Shown here piece after piece: positions 1 through 5,609 of a stretch of DNA of 6,710 nt. A program made the translations under genes and the position numbers. This stretch comes from an uncultured Planctomycetales bacterium. Its GTDB lineage: Bacteria > Planctomycetota > Planctomycetia > Isosphaerales > Isosphaeraceae. The notes under the pieces are model-generated. The model worked only from the letters and a program-made list of their open reading frames with translations. It was not told where the DNA came from and made no database searches. The stretch is from NCBI GenBank assembly GCA_937997355.1, contig CALKTZ010000573.1, positions 1 through 6,710 of the forward strand. The letters run 5' to 3'. Position 1 is the first letter of the stretch, and each line of letters starts with the position of its first letter.

Positions 1-263
1 ATGTCGAGGCGGTAGCCAGGGCGGAATTTGCCAAGGTCGCCAAGAAGTCGGAGGCAGAAATTACGCGCATCCCCGGAGAATTCATAAGAAGGGCCGAGAC
101 CAAAGCCAAGAGCTTGGTGCCGCTCGGCTACGGCGATTTGGATACTACGAACCTCACGGCCGAAATCAAGGAAGGATCAAAAACGCTCGACTTCAAACTC
201 TCGGACGCCGATGCTCCGCCCGACCCGCCGAAAGATGGCAGGGGCAAGGGCCGCAAGCGATAA
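1..263 (+). CDS. C-terminal part of a transthyretin-like (carboxypeptidase-regulatory-like) lipoprotein, copy A, 5' partial
   Basis: The frame is open from the left edge (first whole codon at base 3) to a TAA at 261-263, giving 86 residues with no start in the window. The translation aligns with the C-terminal half of the complete lipoprotein at 3640-4236. Shared stretches are an A/K-rich segment with RAEFAK against KAEFEK, then AKSL-P-GYGD--TTNL-AE, and near the end DADAPP-PPK. The family is a small exported protein with a beta-sandwich transthyretin-like fold; its function is unknown. It often follows a DUF1559 gene in planctomycetes. The tail is basic (GRGKGRKR). It sits upstream of cytochrome copy A, just as its paralogue sits upstream of cytochrome copy B, which is the main reason to call it a real gene. 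The signal peptide and lipobox would lie left of the window. Confidence 0.85.
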   Translation, partial: VEAVARAEFAKVAKKSEAEITRIPGEFIRRAETKAKSLVPLGYGDLDTTNLTAEIKEGSKTLDFKLSDADAPPDPPKDGRGKGRKR

Positions 264-315
264 TCCGTAAAGGCTCATGATAGGTTCCGGGGTGGTGGTG
301 TAGGGTCCGATTTCC

Positions 316-387
316 GGGTGCCACGGGTCTTCAGACCCGTGTCGCAAGCCCGGGTGTCATGCACGGGTCTGAAGACCCGTGGCACCC
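316..387. repeat. Palindromic repeat, REP/BIME-like, two 26-bp inverted arms
   Basis: Bases 316-341 and 362-387 are perfect reverse complements over 26 bp, separated by a 20-base spacer. Each arm is itself nearly palindromic: the core CACGGGTCTTCAGACCCGTG (322-341) has 9-bp stems around TC, and its mirror is at 362-381. This pairwise inverted arrangement of self-complementary units resembles the REP/BIME elements mobilised by RAYT (TnpA_REP) transposases. No transposase is present here. The element lies between lipoprotein and cytochrome of copy A and is missing from the equivalent, shorter spacer of copy B (4237-4311), so it looks like an insertion. As RNA it could form one long hairpin or two short ones and might affect the downstream cytochrome message. 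Confidence 0.85.
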
Positions 388-437
388 ATGACTCACCCGT
401 TTTGGATCTGTCGGTTAAACATAGGTCTGAGCTTGGA

Positions 438-1658
438 ATGCTTGAAAGATCGCCGTTGAAGTCCTTCGGGAATCGTGCCGGCAAGATGCGATGGAAATTA
501 TTGGTGTTCCTGGCGACCTTCGCCGCATGCGCGTGGGGCTACTTGAGATTGTTCGACGAGCCGCCGAAGCCGGTCGTCTACTCCACCCCGCCGAACCGAA
601 ATACCAGGCCGGATGTGGCGTATGTCGGCGACAAGGCGTGCGCCGGTTGTCATGCCGAGATCGCCGAGTCCTACAGCCATCACCCCATGGCCCATTCGAT
701 GACGACGCCCGAAAACGTGCTTCCCGGGGCTTCGGGCGAAGTGCTCGCTTTCGAGGATGGACTCAGCTACTGGATCGAACGACGCGATGGTCGCGTGTTC
801 CACCAGGAACGGAAGACCGATTCCGCGGGCGAAACGGTTGAGAAGACCGAGCGAGAGGTCCGCTACGTGGTGGGGTCGGGCACTCGCGATTTTGCCTTCC
901 TGGTTGAACGGGATGGTGATCTTTTTCTGTCCCCCCTCTCCTGGGATAACCGAGAAAAGGAGTGGGATCTTGCATTGGGCTACCGCAAACACAATCGGCA
1001 TTTCGACCAGAGAATCACTGCCGATTGCCTCTTCTGTCATGCCAACCGGGTTGAGAAGTCCGCTGAAGGAAAGCCGATCCAATTCACTGGGATGTCGATC
1101 GGTTGCGAGCGATGTCACGGCCCGGGCGGGCTCCATGCGAAGGCCCCGGAAGTCGCCACCGGGGGCGAAGCCACGATCGTCAATCCGGCCAAGCTGAAGC
1201 CGGTCGCCTTGCGCGAAAACGTCTGCGAGCAGTGCCACGTGCAGAGTAATCTGCGTGTTGAGAACGCACGGCAATCATCATTCGACTATCGCCCCGGCCT
1301 TCCCCTGGAAAAGTTCCTCCACATCATCCCGGAACGATTTGGCGTTACCCGACAATTCCGAATTGTCGGTCATGTTCAGCAGATGCGCAAGAGCCGCTGT
1401 TATAACGCGAGCAACAAGGAACTCGGCTGCATCTCGTGCCACGACCCGCACAAAGTTCCAGCGGCATCCGAGCGGGTGGCGTTTTATCGGAAGAAGTGCC
1501 TGGAGTGCCACGCCGATCGGGGCTGCAAGCTGGCCGCCGATGTCCGACTCAAGCAGAGCCCGGCGGACGACTGCACCTCCTGCCACATGCCCAAGCTCCC
1601 CCCGAGCAACATCGGCCACACGGCCGTCACCGATCACACGATCCCACGCATGCCGTAA
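438..1658 (+). CDS. Exported heptaheme c-type cytochrome, copy A (cytochrome c552/c554-like)
   Basis: The 406-residue protein has seven CXXCH heme sites: CAGCH at about residue 68, CLFCH 197, CERCH 223, CEQCH 263, CISCH 331, CLECH 354 and CTSCH 379. Heme would be attached outside the cytoplasmic membrane. A hydrophobic segment (about 20-39, beginning MRWKLLVF) follows a basic N-terminus and looks like a signal anchor. The embedded FAAC resembles a lipobox but lacks the usual Leu at -3. The family transfers electrons; the partner is unknown. I chose ATG 438 rather than GTG 318, which lies inside the palindromic repeat, because similarity to copy B starts at ERSPLKSF just after 438 and differences there are mostly synonymous. 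No clear Shine-Dalgarno is visible. ATG 486 (MRWK) is the alternative. The protein stops soon after HTAVTDHTIPR, where many planctomycete relatives continue into TPR repeats. The middle (about 125-215) differs most from copy B. Confidence 0.9.
   Translation: MLERSPLKSFGNRAGKMRWKLLVFLATFAACAWGYLRLFDEPPKPVVYSTPPNRNTRPDVAYVGDKACAGCHAEIAESYSHHPMAHSMTTPENVLPGASGEVLAFEDGLSYWIERRDGRVFHQERKTDSAGETVEKTEREVRYVVGSGTRDFAFLVERDGDLFLSPLSWDNREKEWDLALGYRKHNRHFDQRITADCLFCHANRVEKSAEGKPIQFTGMSIGCERCHGPGGLHAKAPEVATGGEATIVNPAKLKPVALRENVCEQCHVQSNLRVENARQSSFDYRPGLPLEKFLHIIPERFGVTRQFRIVGHVQQMRKSRCYNASNKELGCISCHDPHKVPAASERVAFYRKKCLECHADRGCKLAADVRLKQSPADDCTSCHMPKLPPSNIGHTAVTDHTIPRMP
1467..1597 (+). repeat. Near-identical block shared with cytochrome copy B (copy A side)
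   Basis: These 131 bases, encoding the region around hemes 6 and 7, match 5338-5468 with five differences, all at synonymous third positions. The last 56 bases (1542-1597 against 5413-5468) are identical. This is tighter than the middle of the gene, where many residues differ. Strong constraint and recent gene conversion between the copies are both possible. Confidence 0.8.
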
Positions 1659-1937
1659 TTGCGGCGGATTGCACGAAGCAAACCTTCGGGTACGCGTGGC
1701 TTCCCAGACCCGGTCGATCAGGGGGCCGGCGGTGGATTTCGATCGGGGTCACGCCCGCGCTCCGGCTCCATCGCGCCGGGAAGAAATCTATACAAAAAAG
1801 CACTTCCATGAGGCGCGGAGGAGCGAATAACGAATTGTTTAGAAATACCGGAATTACATACGAGCGCCGTAATAAATTTCTCTGAAAATTGGGAGATTAT
1901 GTCAACTATTTACGAAAGACTTAGTATTAAAGACTAG

Positions 1938-1949
1938 TGATTTAAATCA
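1938..1949. promoter_or_regulatory. 12-bp perfect palindrome TGATTTAAATCA, possible operator
   Basis: TGATTTAAATCA equals its own reverse complement. It shares the core ATTTAAAT with a second 12-bp palindrome whose centre lies exactly 50 bases downstream (1988-1999). Both sit upstream of the candidate promoter at 2017-2045. Palindromes arise readily in AT-rich DNA, so a regulator-binding role is only a suggestion. Confidence 0.3.
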
Positions 1950-1987
1950 ATTTCTGTTCTCTGTATTCCTAAATGATTCATTGAAAA

Positions 1988-1999
1988 TTATTTAAATAA
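1988..1999. promoter_or_regulatory. 12-bp perfect palindrome TTATTTAAATAA, possible operator
   Basis: TTATTTAAATAA is a perfect palindrome with the same ATTTAAAT centre as 1938-1949, 50 bases away. A smaller odd palindrome, AATGATTCATT, lies between them at 1972-1982. The site begins 29 bases before the candidate -35 box at 2017, a position typical of activator or repressor sites. This is inference from spacing only. Confidence 0.3.
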
Positions 2000-2016
2000 G
2001 TCTGCCCGAAATTTGC

Positions 2017-2045
2017 TTGACTCGATGTCCTCGCGAATCAAGAAT
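2017..2045 (+). promoter_or_regulatory. Candidate sigma70-type promoter for the DUF1559 gene
   Basis: TTGACT (2017-2022) matches five of six consensus -35 bases. After 17 bases comes AAGAAT (2040-2045), matching four of six -10 bases. It lies at the downstream part of the AT-rich island and points at the DUF1559 start 305 bases away, implying a long leader. An 8-bp inverted repeat overlaps the -10. Planctomycete promoters are poorly characterised and the -10 is weak. Confidence 0.4.
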
Positions 2046-2058
2046 CCATTTTGATTCG
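2034..2058. promoter_or_regulatory. 8-bp inverted repeat overlapping the candidate -10 box
   Basis: CGAATCAA (2034-2041) and TTGATTCG (2051-2058) are perfect reverse complements around a 9-base spacer. The spacer holds most of the candidate -10 hexamer (2040-2045), so a protein bound here could block transcription. A hairpin at the start of the message is the alternative. Confidence 0.35.
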
Positions 2059-2335
2059 AGTCTGGCGGGAGCGAAATCGATAGATTTTTTCAATTTCATG
2101 CGATTCGGTTCGCCTCCCAAGTTCTGAAGTCATCTACGTGCAAACTTGATCCTCATCGCGCGGTCGGTTTCTCGGGCATTCGCACCGGGGATCGGGCGTG
2201 ATCGGTGACCGGATTTCGGCCTCATCCTCCGATGATCCGAGCCACGCGGTGCCCCTGCGCGCCGGGCGTGGCCGGGCTGTATCGGCGGCCGCTTTCTCGT
2301 GAGAACGGCCGGATCATCTATTTCGAGTGGATTCG

Positions 2336-2342
2336 AAAGGAG
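2336..2342 (+). promoter_or_regulatory. Shine-Dalgarno AAAGGAG that fixes a TTG start
   Basis: AAAGGAG at 2336-2342 lies seven bases before the in-frame TTG at 2350, an ideal spacing. It supports TTG 2350 over the upstream in-frame GTG at 2299. A 6-bp inverted repeat, TTTCGA (2321-2326) and TCGAAA (2333-2338), overlaps its 5' end and could form a small hairpin in the message. Confidence 0.7.
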
Positions 2343-2349
2343 TTCTTCC

Positions 2350-3525
2350 TTGATCAACGAATCTCGCGATTCGAGGCCATCCGCGCGGCGCGGTGGCTTC
2401 ACCCTGATCGAGCTCTTGGTGGTCATCGCCATCATCGCGGTCCTGATCGCGCTCTTACTCCCGGCGGTGCAGTCGGCCCGCGAGGCGGCCCGCCGCATCC
2501 AGTGCACCAACAACATGAAGCAGCTCGGCCTGGCCTTCGCCAACTATGAGAGCACCTACGGGCTCTATCCCATGGGGGCCATGACCAGCGCGGCCGGCCC
2601 GGCGAATGCATCCTGGGCCGCGAACCGCGGCATGAACATGATCAGCTGGGTGGGCCTGACTCTCCCCTTCTTCGAGCAGGGTACCGTCTTCACCGCGCTC
2701 AATTTCAGCCTGAATACGGGTTCTCCGACTTATGCCGAGTCGTTCGCGACGGCCTGGTACACCCGGCTCGGCACGCTCTCCTGTCCCTCCGATGGCGACA
2801 ATGCCAATGGCTTCCGGGGGGATGGATACCATGGCGCCGGCGGGCTGGGACAATATCCCACCAACTCCGTCGCACGCCCGGGTACGACCACCTACGAGGT
2901 CCCGGTCATGAATTACGGGGTGAGTTTCGGCGACAACTATTGCGTCGGGCCGCTCAACCCCCCGGGTTATTCCACCGAGACGCCGACGACCATCTGGCCC
3001 ACCCCACCGGGAATGACGCGGATCGGCTGGCCCGGTCACCAGGGGACTTACGCCGACATCGACGATCGACGGCCTCCGGGGGCCGTGCAGAATCCGGCCA
3101 CCGGAGGAGCTCGCGGAACGCCGGGTGCGCTCCGCGGCATGTTCGACGTCAATGATAATCAAACTGTCTCGATCGGGAGCATCACCGACGGGACGAGCAA
3201 CACGATCTCGATGGGCGAGCTCCTCCCCGCCAACCGCTCCGATAACAATGTGTGGCAATGGAATGGCATCGGCCACGGCACGACCGTGCCGATGAACTTC
3301 TTCACCCCGCTGAACTGCGACACGGCCGGCGGCTTCGGGACGACCAACTGGCGTTCGCGTTGCGCCTACACCAACACGAACTTCCAGAGCAAGCACCCGG
3401 GCGGCTGCAACTTCCTGTTCGCCGACGGCTCGGTCCACTTCCTCAAGCAGACGATCTCGATGCCGACCTTCTGCGCGCTGGGCAGCCGTGCCGGCGGCGA
3501 GGTCCTCAGCGCCGACTCGTTCTGA
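2350..3525 (+). CDS. DUF1559 domain-containing protein with prepilin-type N-terminal methylation signal
   Basis: The 391-residue protein starts with a short basic leader (RPSARRGG), then a type IV pilin-like segment beginning FTLIELLVVIAIIAVLIALL (from residue 17). A prepilin peptidase would cut between Gly16 and Phe17, and Glu21 is the conserved Glu5 of the mature form. The family motif LPAVQSAREAARR and a Cys in RIQCTNNMKQLGLA follow. The C-terminal H-X9-DG signature is HPGGCNFLFADG (His349 to Gly360), with the usual ending RAGGEVLSADS. Length and architecture are normal for DUF1559, a family greatly expanded in Planctomycetes and thought to be envelope-associated pseudopilins of unknown function. 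TTG 2350 was chosen because of its strong Shine-Dalgarno. The gene opens copy B, and the lipoprotein follows after 114 bases that contain a hairpin. Confidence 0.93.
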   Translation: MINESRDSRPSARRGGFTLIELLVVIAIIAVLIALLLPAVQSAREAARRIQCTNNMKQLGLAFANYESTYGLYPMGAMTSAAGPANASWAANRGMNMISWVGLTLPFFEQGTVFTALNFSLNTGSPTYAESFATAWYTRLGTLSCPSDGDNANGFRGDGYHGAGGLGQYPTNSVARPGTTTYEVPVMNYGVSFGDNYCVGPLNPPGYSTETPTTIWPTPPGMTRIGWPGHQGTYADIDDRRPPGAVQNPATGGARGTPGALRGMFDVNDNQTVSIGSITDGTSNTISMGELLPANRSDNNVWQWNGIGHGTTVPMNFFTPLNCDTAGGFGTTNWRSRCAYTNTNFQSKHPGGCNFLFADGSVHFLKQTISMPTFCALGSRAGGEVLSADSF

Positions 3526-3557
3526 TCTAACGCTCGACATCTCAGGCTGTTCACGGC

Positions 3558-3590
3558 GGAGTCCGGACCTCGGAAAGGGGACCGGGCTCC
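3558..3590 (+). terminator. Stem-loop after the DUF1559 gene, possible terminator or attenuator
   Basis: GGAGTCCGG (3558-3566) pairs with CCGGGCTCC (3582-3590) over nine positions with one G-U pair. The stem can continue inside after an A-A mismatch (3568-3571 with 3577-3580), leaving a five-base loop. A T-rich stretch, CTTGTTTCGTTC, follows from 3594. This suits a leaky intrinsic terminator that would leave the DUF1559 gene more highly expressed than the lipoprotein and cytochrome. The T-run is interrupted, so an RNA-stabilising hairpin is also possible. Confidence 0.5.
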
Positions 3591-3639
3591 GTGCTTGTTT
3601 CGTTCAATACTCAGGTCAAGTGTCCCAGGATCTCCTCCC

Positions 3640-4236
3640 ATGTTCGCGCGCAAAATCTCAACATGCCGTTCTTTCGCCCTCCTCGCAGCCTCCGGGGCCA
3701 TGATCGTCATCGCCGCCTGCGGCGAGGATTCCGATTATGGACTTGGCCAGCGCTACCCCGTTTCGGGCACGGTGACCTATAATGGCAAGCCGCTCGAGAA
3801 GGGGCAGATCAATTTCTATTCCGAGGACCCCAAGGGGGTCGGGGCCAATGGGACCATCGAGAATGGCTCCTTCACCTTGTCGACGGTCGGCGACAACGAT
3901 GGCGCCCGCGCGGGCAAATACAAGGTCGGCGTCATCTCCAAGGAAGATCCCGCAGCCCAGGCCAAGGCGGAATTCGAGAAGGCCAAGGCTAAATCCAAGT
4001 ATTCGATGGGGAACGTGCAGGAGAACGTCAACATCCCGCCCGAATTCATGAGCAAGGCATCGAGGGAGGCGAAGAGCCTGATCCCCGCCGGATACGGCGA
4101 TCTCCGCACCACGAACCTCAAGGCCGAGGTGACGGCGGAAGGCCCCAATCAGTTCACATTCACGCTCACGGATGCCGATGCTCCCCCCGAACCCCCCAAG
4201 TCGACAAAGGGCGCCAAAGTCAAGGATGTTAAGTAA
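3640..4236 (+). CDS. Transthyretin-like (carboxypeptidase-regulatory-like) lipoprotein, copy B
   Basis: The 198-residue protein begins with a signal peptide (MFARKISTCRSFALLAASGA) ending in a lipobox, IAAC, so Cys27 would be lipidated and the protein membrane-anchored outside the cytoplasm. A beta-rich domain follows (about 39-100): YPVSGTVTYNGKPLEKGQI, then NGSF and GKYKVGVI, the pattern of transthyretin/carboxypeptidase-regulatory-like domains. An Ala/Lys/Glu-rich, probably helical stretch (about 103-121) interrupts the fold, then GYGDLRTTNLKAEV and DADAPPEPPK close it. ATG 3640 is preferred to the in-frame ATG at 3595 because AGGA (3627-3630) precedes it by nine bases and the signal peptide starts there. 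Its function is unknown; such proteins often follow DUF1559 genes in planctomycetes. It is the complete paralogue of the fragment at 1-263. The cytochrome starts 75 bases downstream, so the two are probably cotranscribed. Confidence 0.9.
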   Translation: MFARKISTCRSFALLAASGAMIVIAACGEDSDYGLGQRYPVSGTVTYNGKPLEKGQINFYSEDPKGVGANGTIENGSFTLSTVGDNDGARAGKYKVGVISKEDPAAQAKAEFEKAKAKSKYSMGNVQENVNIPPEFMSKASREAKSLIPAGYGDLRTTNLKAEVTAEGPNQFTFTLTDADAPPEPPKSTKGAKVKDVK

Positions 4237-4311
4237 TCCCTCGGTGGAACACATCGTCAGGACGCCCGTCGTTCCTCCTGCAGTGATGATGCACGGGCCT
4301 TTCCGGAAGAA

Positions 4312-5535
4312 GTGTCGATTGAAAGGTCTCCGTTGAAGTCTTTCGAAAATCGCGCCGGCAAGATGCGCTGGAAATTGATGGTGTTCCTGGCGGCGTTCGC
4401 CGCATGTGCGTGGGGCTACCTGAGGCTGTTCGACGAGCCGCCGAAGCCGGTCCCATATTCCACCCCGCCAAACAAGAACACCCAGCCGGGGGTCGCGTAT
4501 GTCGGCGACAAGGTGTGCGCCGGTTGCCACGCGGAGATCGCCGAGACCTATAGCCATCATCCCATGGCCCACTCGATGACGACGGCGGAGAAGGTCTTGC
4601 CCGAGGCGGCCGGTAAGGTCGCGGACTTCCAGGATCTCTCCTACTGGATCGAACGACGGGACGGGAAAATCTACCATCAGGAGCGCAAGGCCAATTCTTC
4701 CGGCAAGGCCGTCGAGACGACCGAACGCGAGGTTCGTTATGTGATCGGCTCGGGGACGGTCGGGCATGTGTTCCTGGCCGAGCGGGACAATAAACTGTTC
4801 CAATCTCCGATCTGGTGGTATGCCCAGGACAAGAAATGGGACCTGATCCCGAGCTACTGGGAGAATAACCAGCATTTCAACCGCGAGATCACGGAGGAAT
4901 GCCTGTTCTGCCACACTAATCAGATCGAAGAGGTCAAAGGTGAGCCGATCCGTTTCCATGGGCTCTCGATCGGCTGCGAGCGATGCCACGGCCCGGGCGG
5001 GCTCCATGCGAAGGACCCGTGGGTCGCCGCCGGGGGCGAGGCCACGATCGTCAACCCGGCCAAGTTGGAGCCGGTCGCCCTCCGCGAGAACGTCTGCGAG
5101 CAGTGCCACTTCCACGGCTACCGCCGCGACGCGCAGCGTGGCACGTCGTTGTGGGACTATCGGCCCGGGCAGCCGTTGGATCGGTACGTGGTCATCCTCG
5201 CTGAACGATTCGGACTCACGAAGAAGATCCAGGCGGCCGGGCATGTCGAGCAAATGCGAAAAAGTCGCTGCTACGAGGAGAGCAATGAGGCTCTCGGGTG
5301 CATCTCCTGCCACGATCCGCACCGGGTTCCCGCGGCCTCCGAGCGGGTGGCGTTCTATCGGAAGAAGTGCCTGGAATGCCATGCCGATCGCGGCTGCAAG
5401 CTGGCCGCCGACGTCCGACTCAAGCAGAGCCCGGCGGACGACTGCACCTCCTGCCACATGCCCAAGCTGCCCGTGTACAACATCGGCCACACGGCCGTCA
5501 CGAACCACGCCATCCCCCGGAACTCTTCCGAGTGA
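4312..5535 (+). CDS. Exported heptaheme c-type cytochrome, copy B (cytochrome c552/c554-like)
   Basis: The 407-residue protein carries seven CXXCH sites: CAGCH at about residue 69, CLFCH 197, CERCH 222, CEQCH 262, CISCH 330, CLECH 353 and CTSCH 378. The signal-anchor segment beginning MRWKLMVFLAAFAACAWGY lies at about 18-40. It is collinear with copy A, and the region around hemes 6-7 is identical in protein. Histidines in YSHHPMAHSM, shared by both copies, could be distal heme ligands. The stretch SPIWWYAQDKKWDL looks closer to the usual family pattern than copy A's SPLSWDNREKEWDL. The start is uncertain: GTG 4312 includes the N-terminal ERSPLKSF shared with copy A, but GGAAGA (4305-4310) is too close to serve as a normal Shine-Dalgarno; ATG 4363 (MRWK) is the alternative. 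The protein ends at HTAVTNHAIPRNSSE without TPR repeats. The redox partner is unknown. Confidence 0.9.
   Translation: MSIERSPLKSFENRAGKMRWKLMVFLAAFAACAWGYLRLFDEPPKPVPYSTPPNKNTQPGVAYVGDKVCAGCHAEIAETYSHHPMAHSMTTAEKVLPEAAGKVADFQDLSYWIERRDGKIYHQERKANSSGKAVETTEREVRYVIGSGTVGHVFLAERDNKLFQSPIWWYAQDKKWDLIPSYWENNQHFNREITEECLFCHTNQIEEVKGEPIRFHGLSIGCERCHGPGGLHAKDPWVAAGGEATIVNPAKLEPVALRENVCEQCHFHGYRRDAQRGTSLWDYRPGQPLDRYVVILAERFGLTKKIQAAGHVEQMRKSRCYEESNEALGCISCHDPHRVPAASERVAFYRKKCLECHADRGCKLAADVRLKQSPADDCTSCHMPKLPVYNIGHTAVTNHAIPRNSSE
5338..5468 (+). repeat. Near-identical block shared with cytochrome copy A (copy B side)
   Basis: This is the partner of 1467-1597, offset by 3871 bases with no gaps. Only five synonymous differences occur in 131 bases, and 5413-5468 is identical to 1542-1597. 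It marks where recombination between the copies would be easiest; such an event would delete or duplicate the DUF1559-lipoprotein-cytochrome unit between them. Confidence 0.8.
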
Positions 5536-5609
5536 ACGACGACACCGGACTGGATCCGCACGTCCGCGGCGGCGATTCGATCGGCCCGCCCCAGCCGGCT
5601 ACCTCGGCC

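Larger units (their letters stand above)
1659..2349. other. Gene-free spacer between cytochrome copy A and the DUF1559 gene, with an AT-rich island
   Basis: About 690 bases hold no convincing gene. The first part (to about 1800) is GC-rich like the coding regions, shows no protein similarity I recognise and carries only a weak bulged hairpin (1754-1780) without a T-run. From about 1830 to 2110 the composition changes sharply: by direct count, 1921-1980 has 15 G/C of 60 and 1861-1920 has 22 of 60. The island carries short perfect palindromes and a candidate promoter, listed separately. From about 2110 to 2335 the sequence is GC-rich again and would be the 5' leader of the DUF1559 gene. The simplest reading is a regulatory region driving copy B; a decayed insertion is an alternative. 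Confidence 0.65.

Noticed and set aside
316..387. CRISPR or insertion sequence ends.
   Set aside because: There is only one inverted pair, no regular direct repeats with spacers, no transposase and no visible target-site duplication.
318..437. Upstream in-frame extension of cytochrome copy A from GTG 318.
   Set aside because: The first codons are the palindromic repeat itself. Similarity to copy B begins only after 438.
1754..1780. Bulged hairpin after cytochrome copy A as a terminator.
   Set aside because: Seven pairs with a bulge, about 95 bases after the stop and followed by AAGAAATCT rather than a T-run; too weak to call.
1807..1884. Small ORF of 25 codons at the edge of the AT-rich island.
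   Set aside because: There is no paralogous copy or recognisable motif, and nothing beyond chance supports coding.
2455..3540. A 361-codon minus-strand frame across the DUF1559 gene.
   Set aside because: Its Arg/Ala/Gly-rich translation has no recognisable motif, and the + strand carries the prepilin segment and H-X9-DG signature.
3658..5508. A 616-codon open frame on the minus strand.
   Set aside because: It lies fully antisense to the lipoprotein and heptaheme cytochrome of copy B, which have clear motifs. Its translation shows no recognisable domain, and long antisense frames are common in GC-rich coding DNA. A similar antisense frame opposes cytochrome A.
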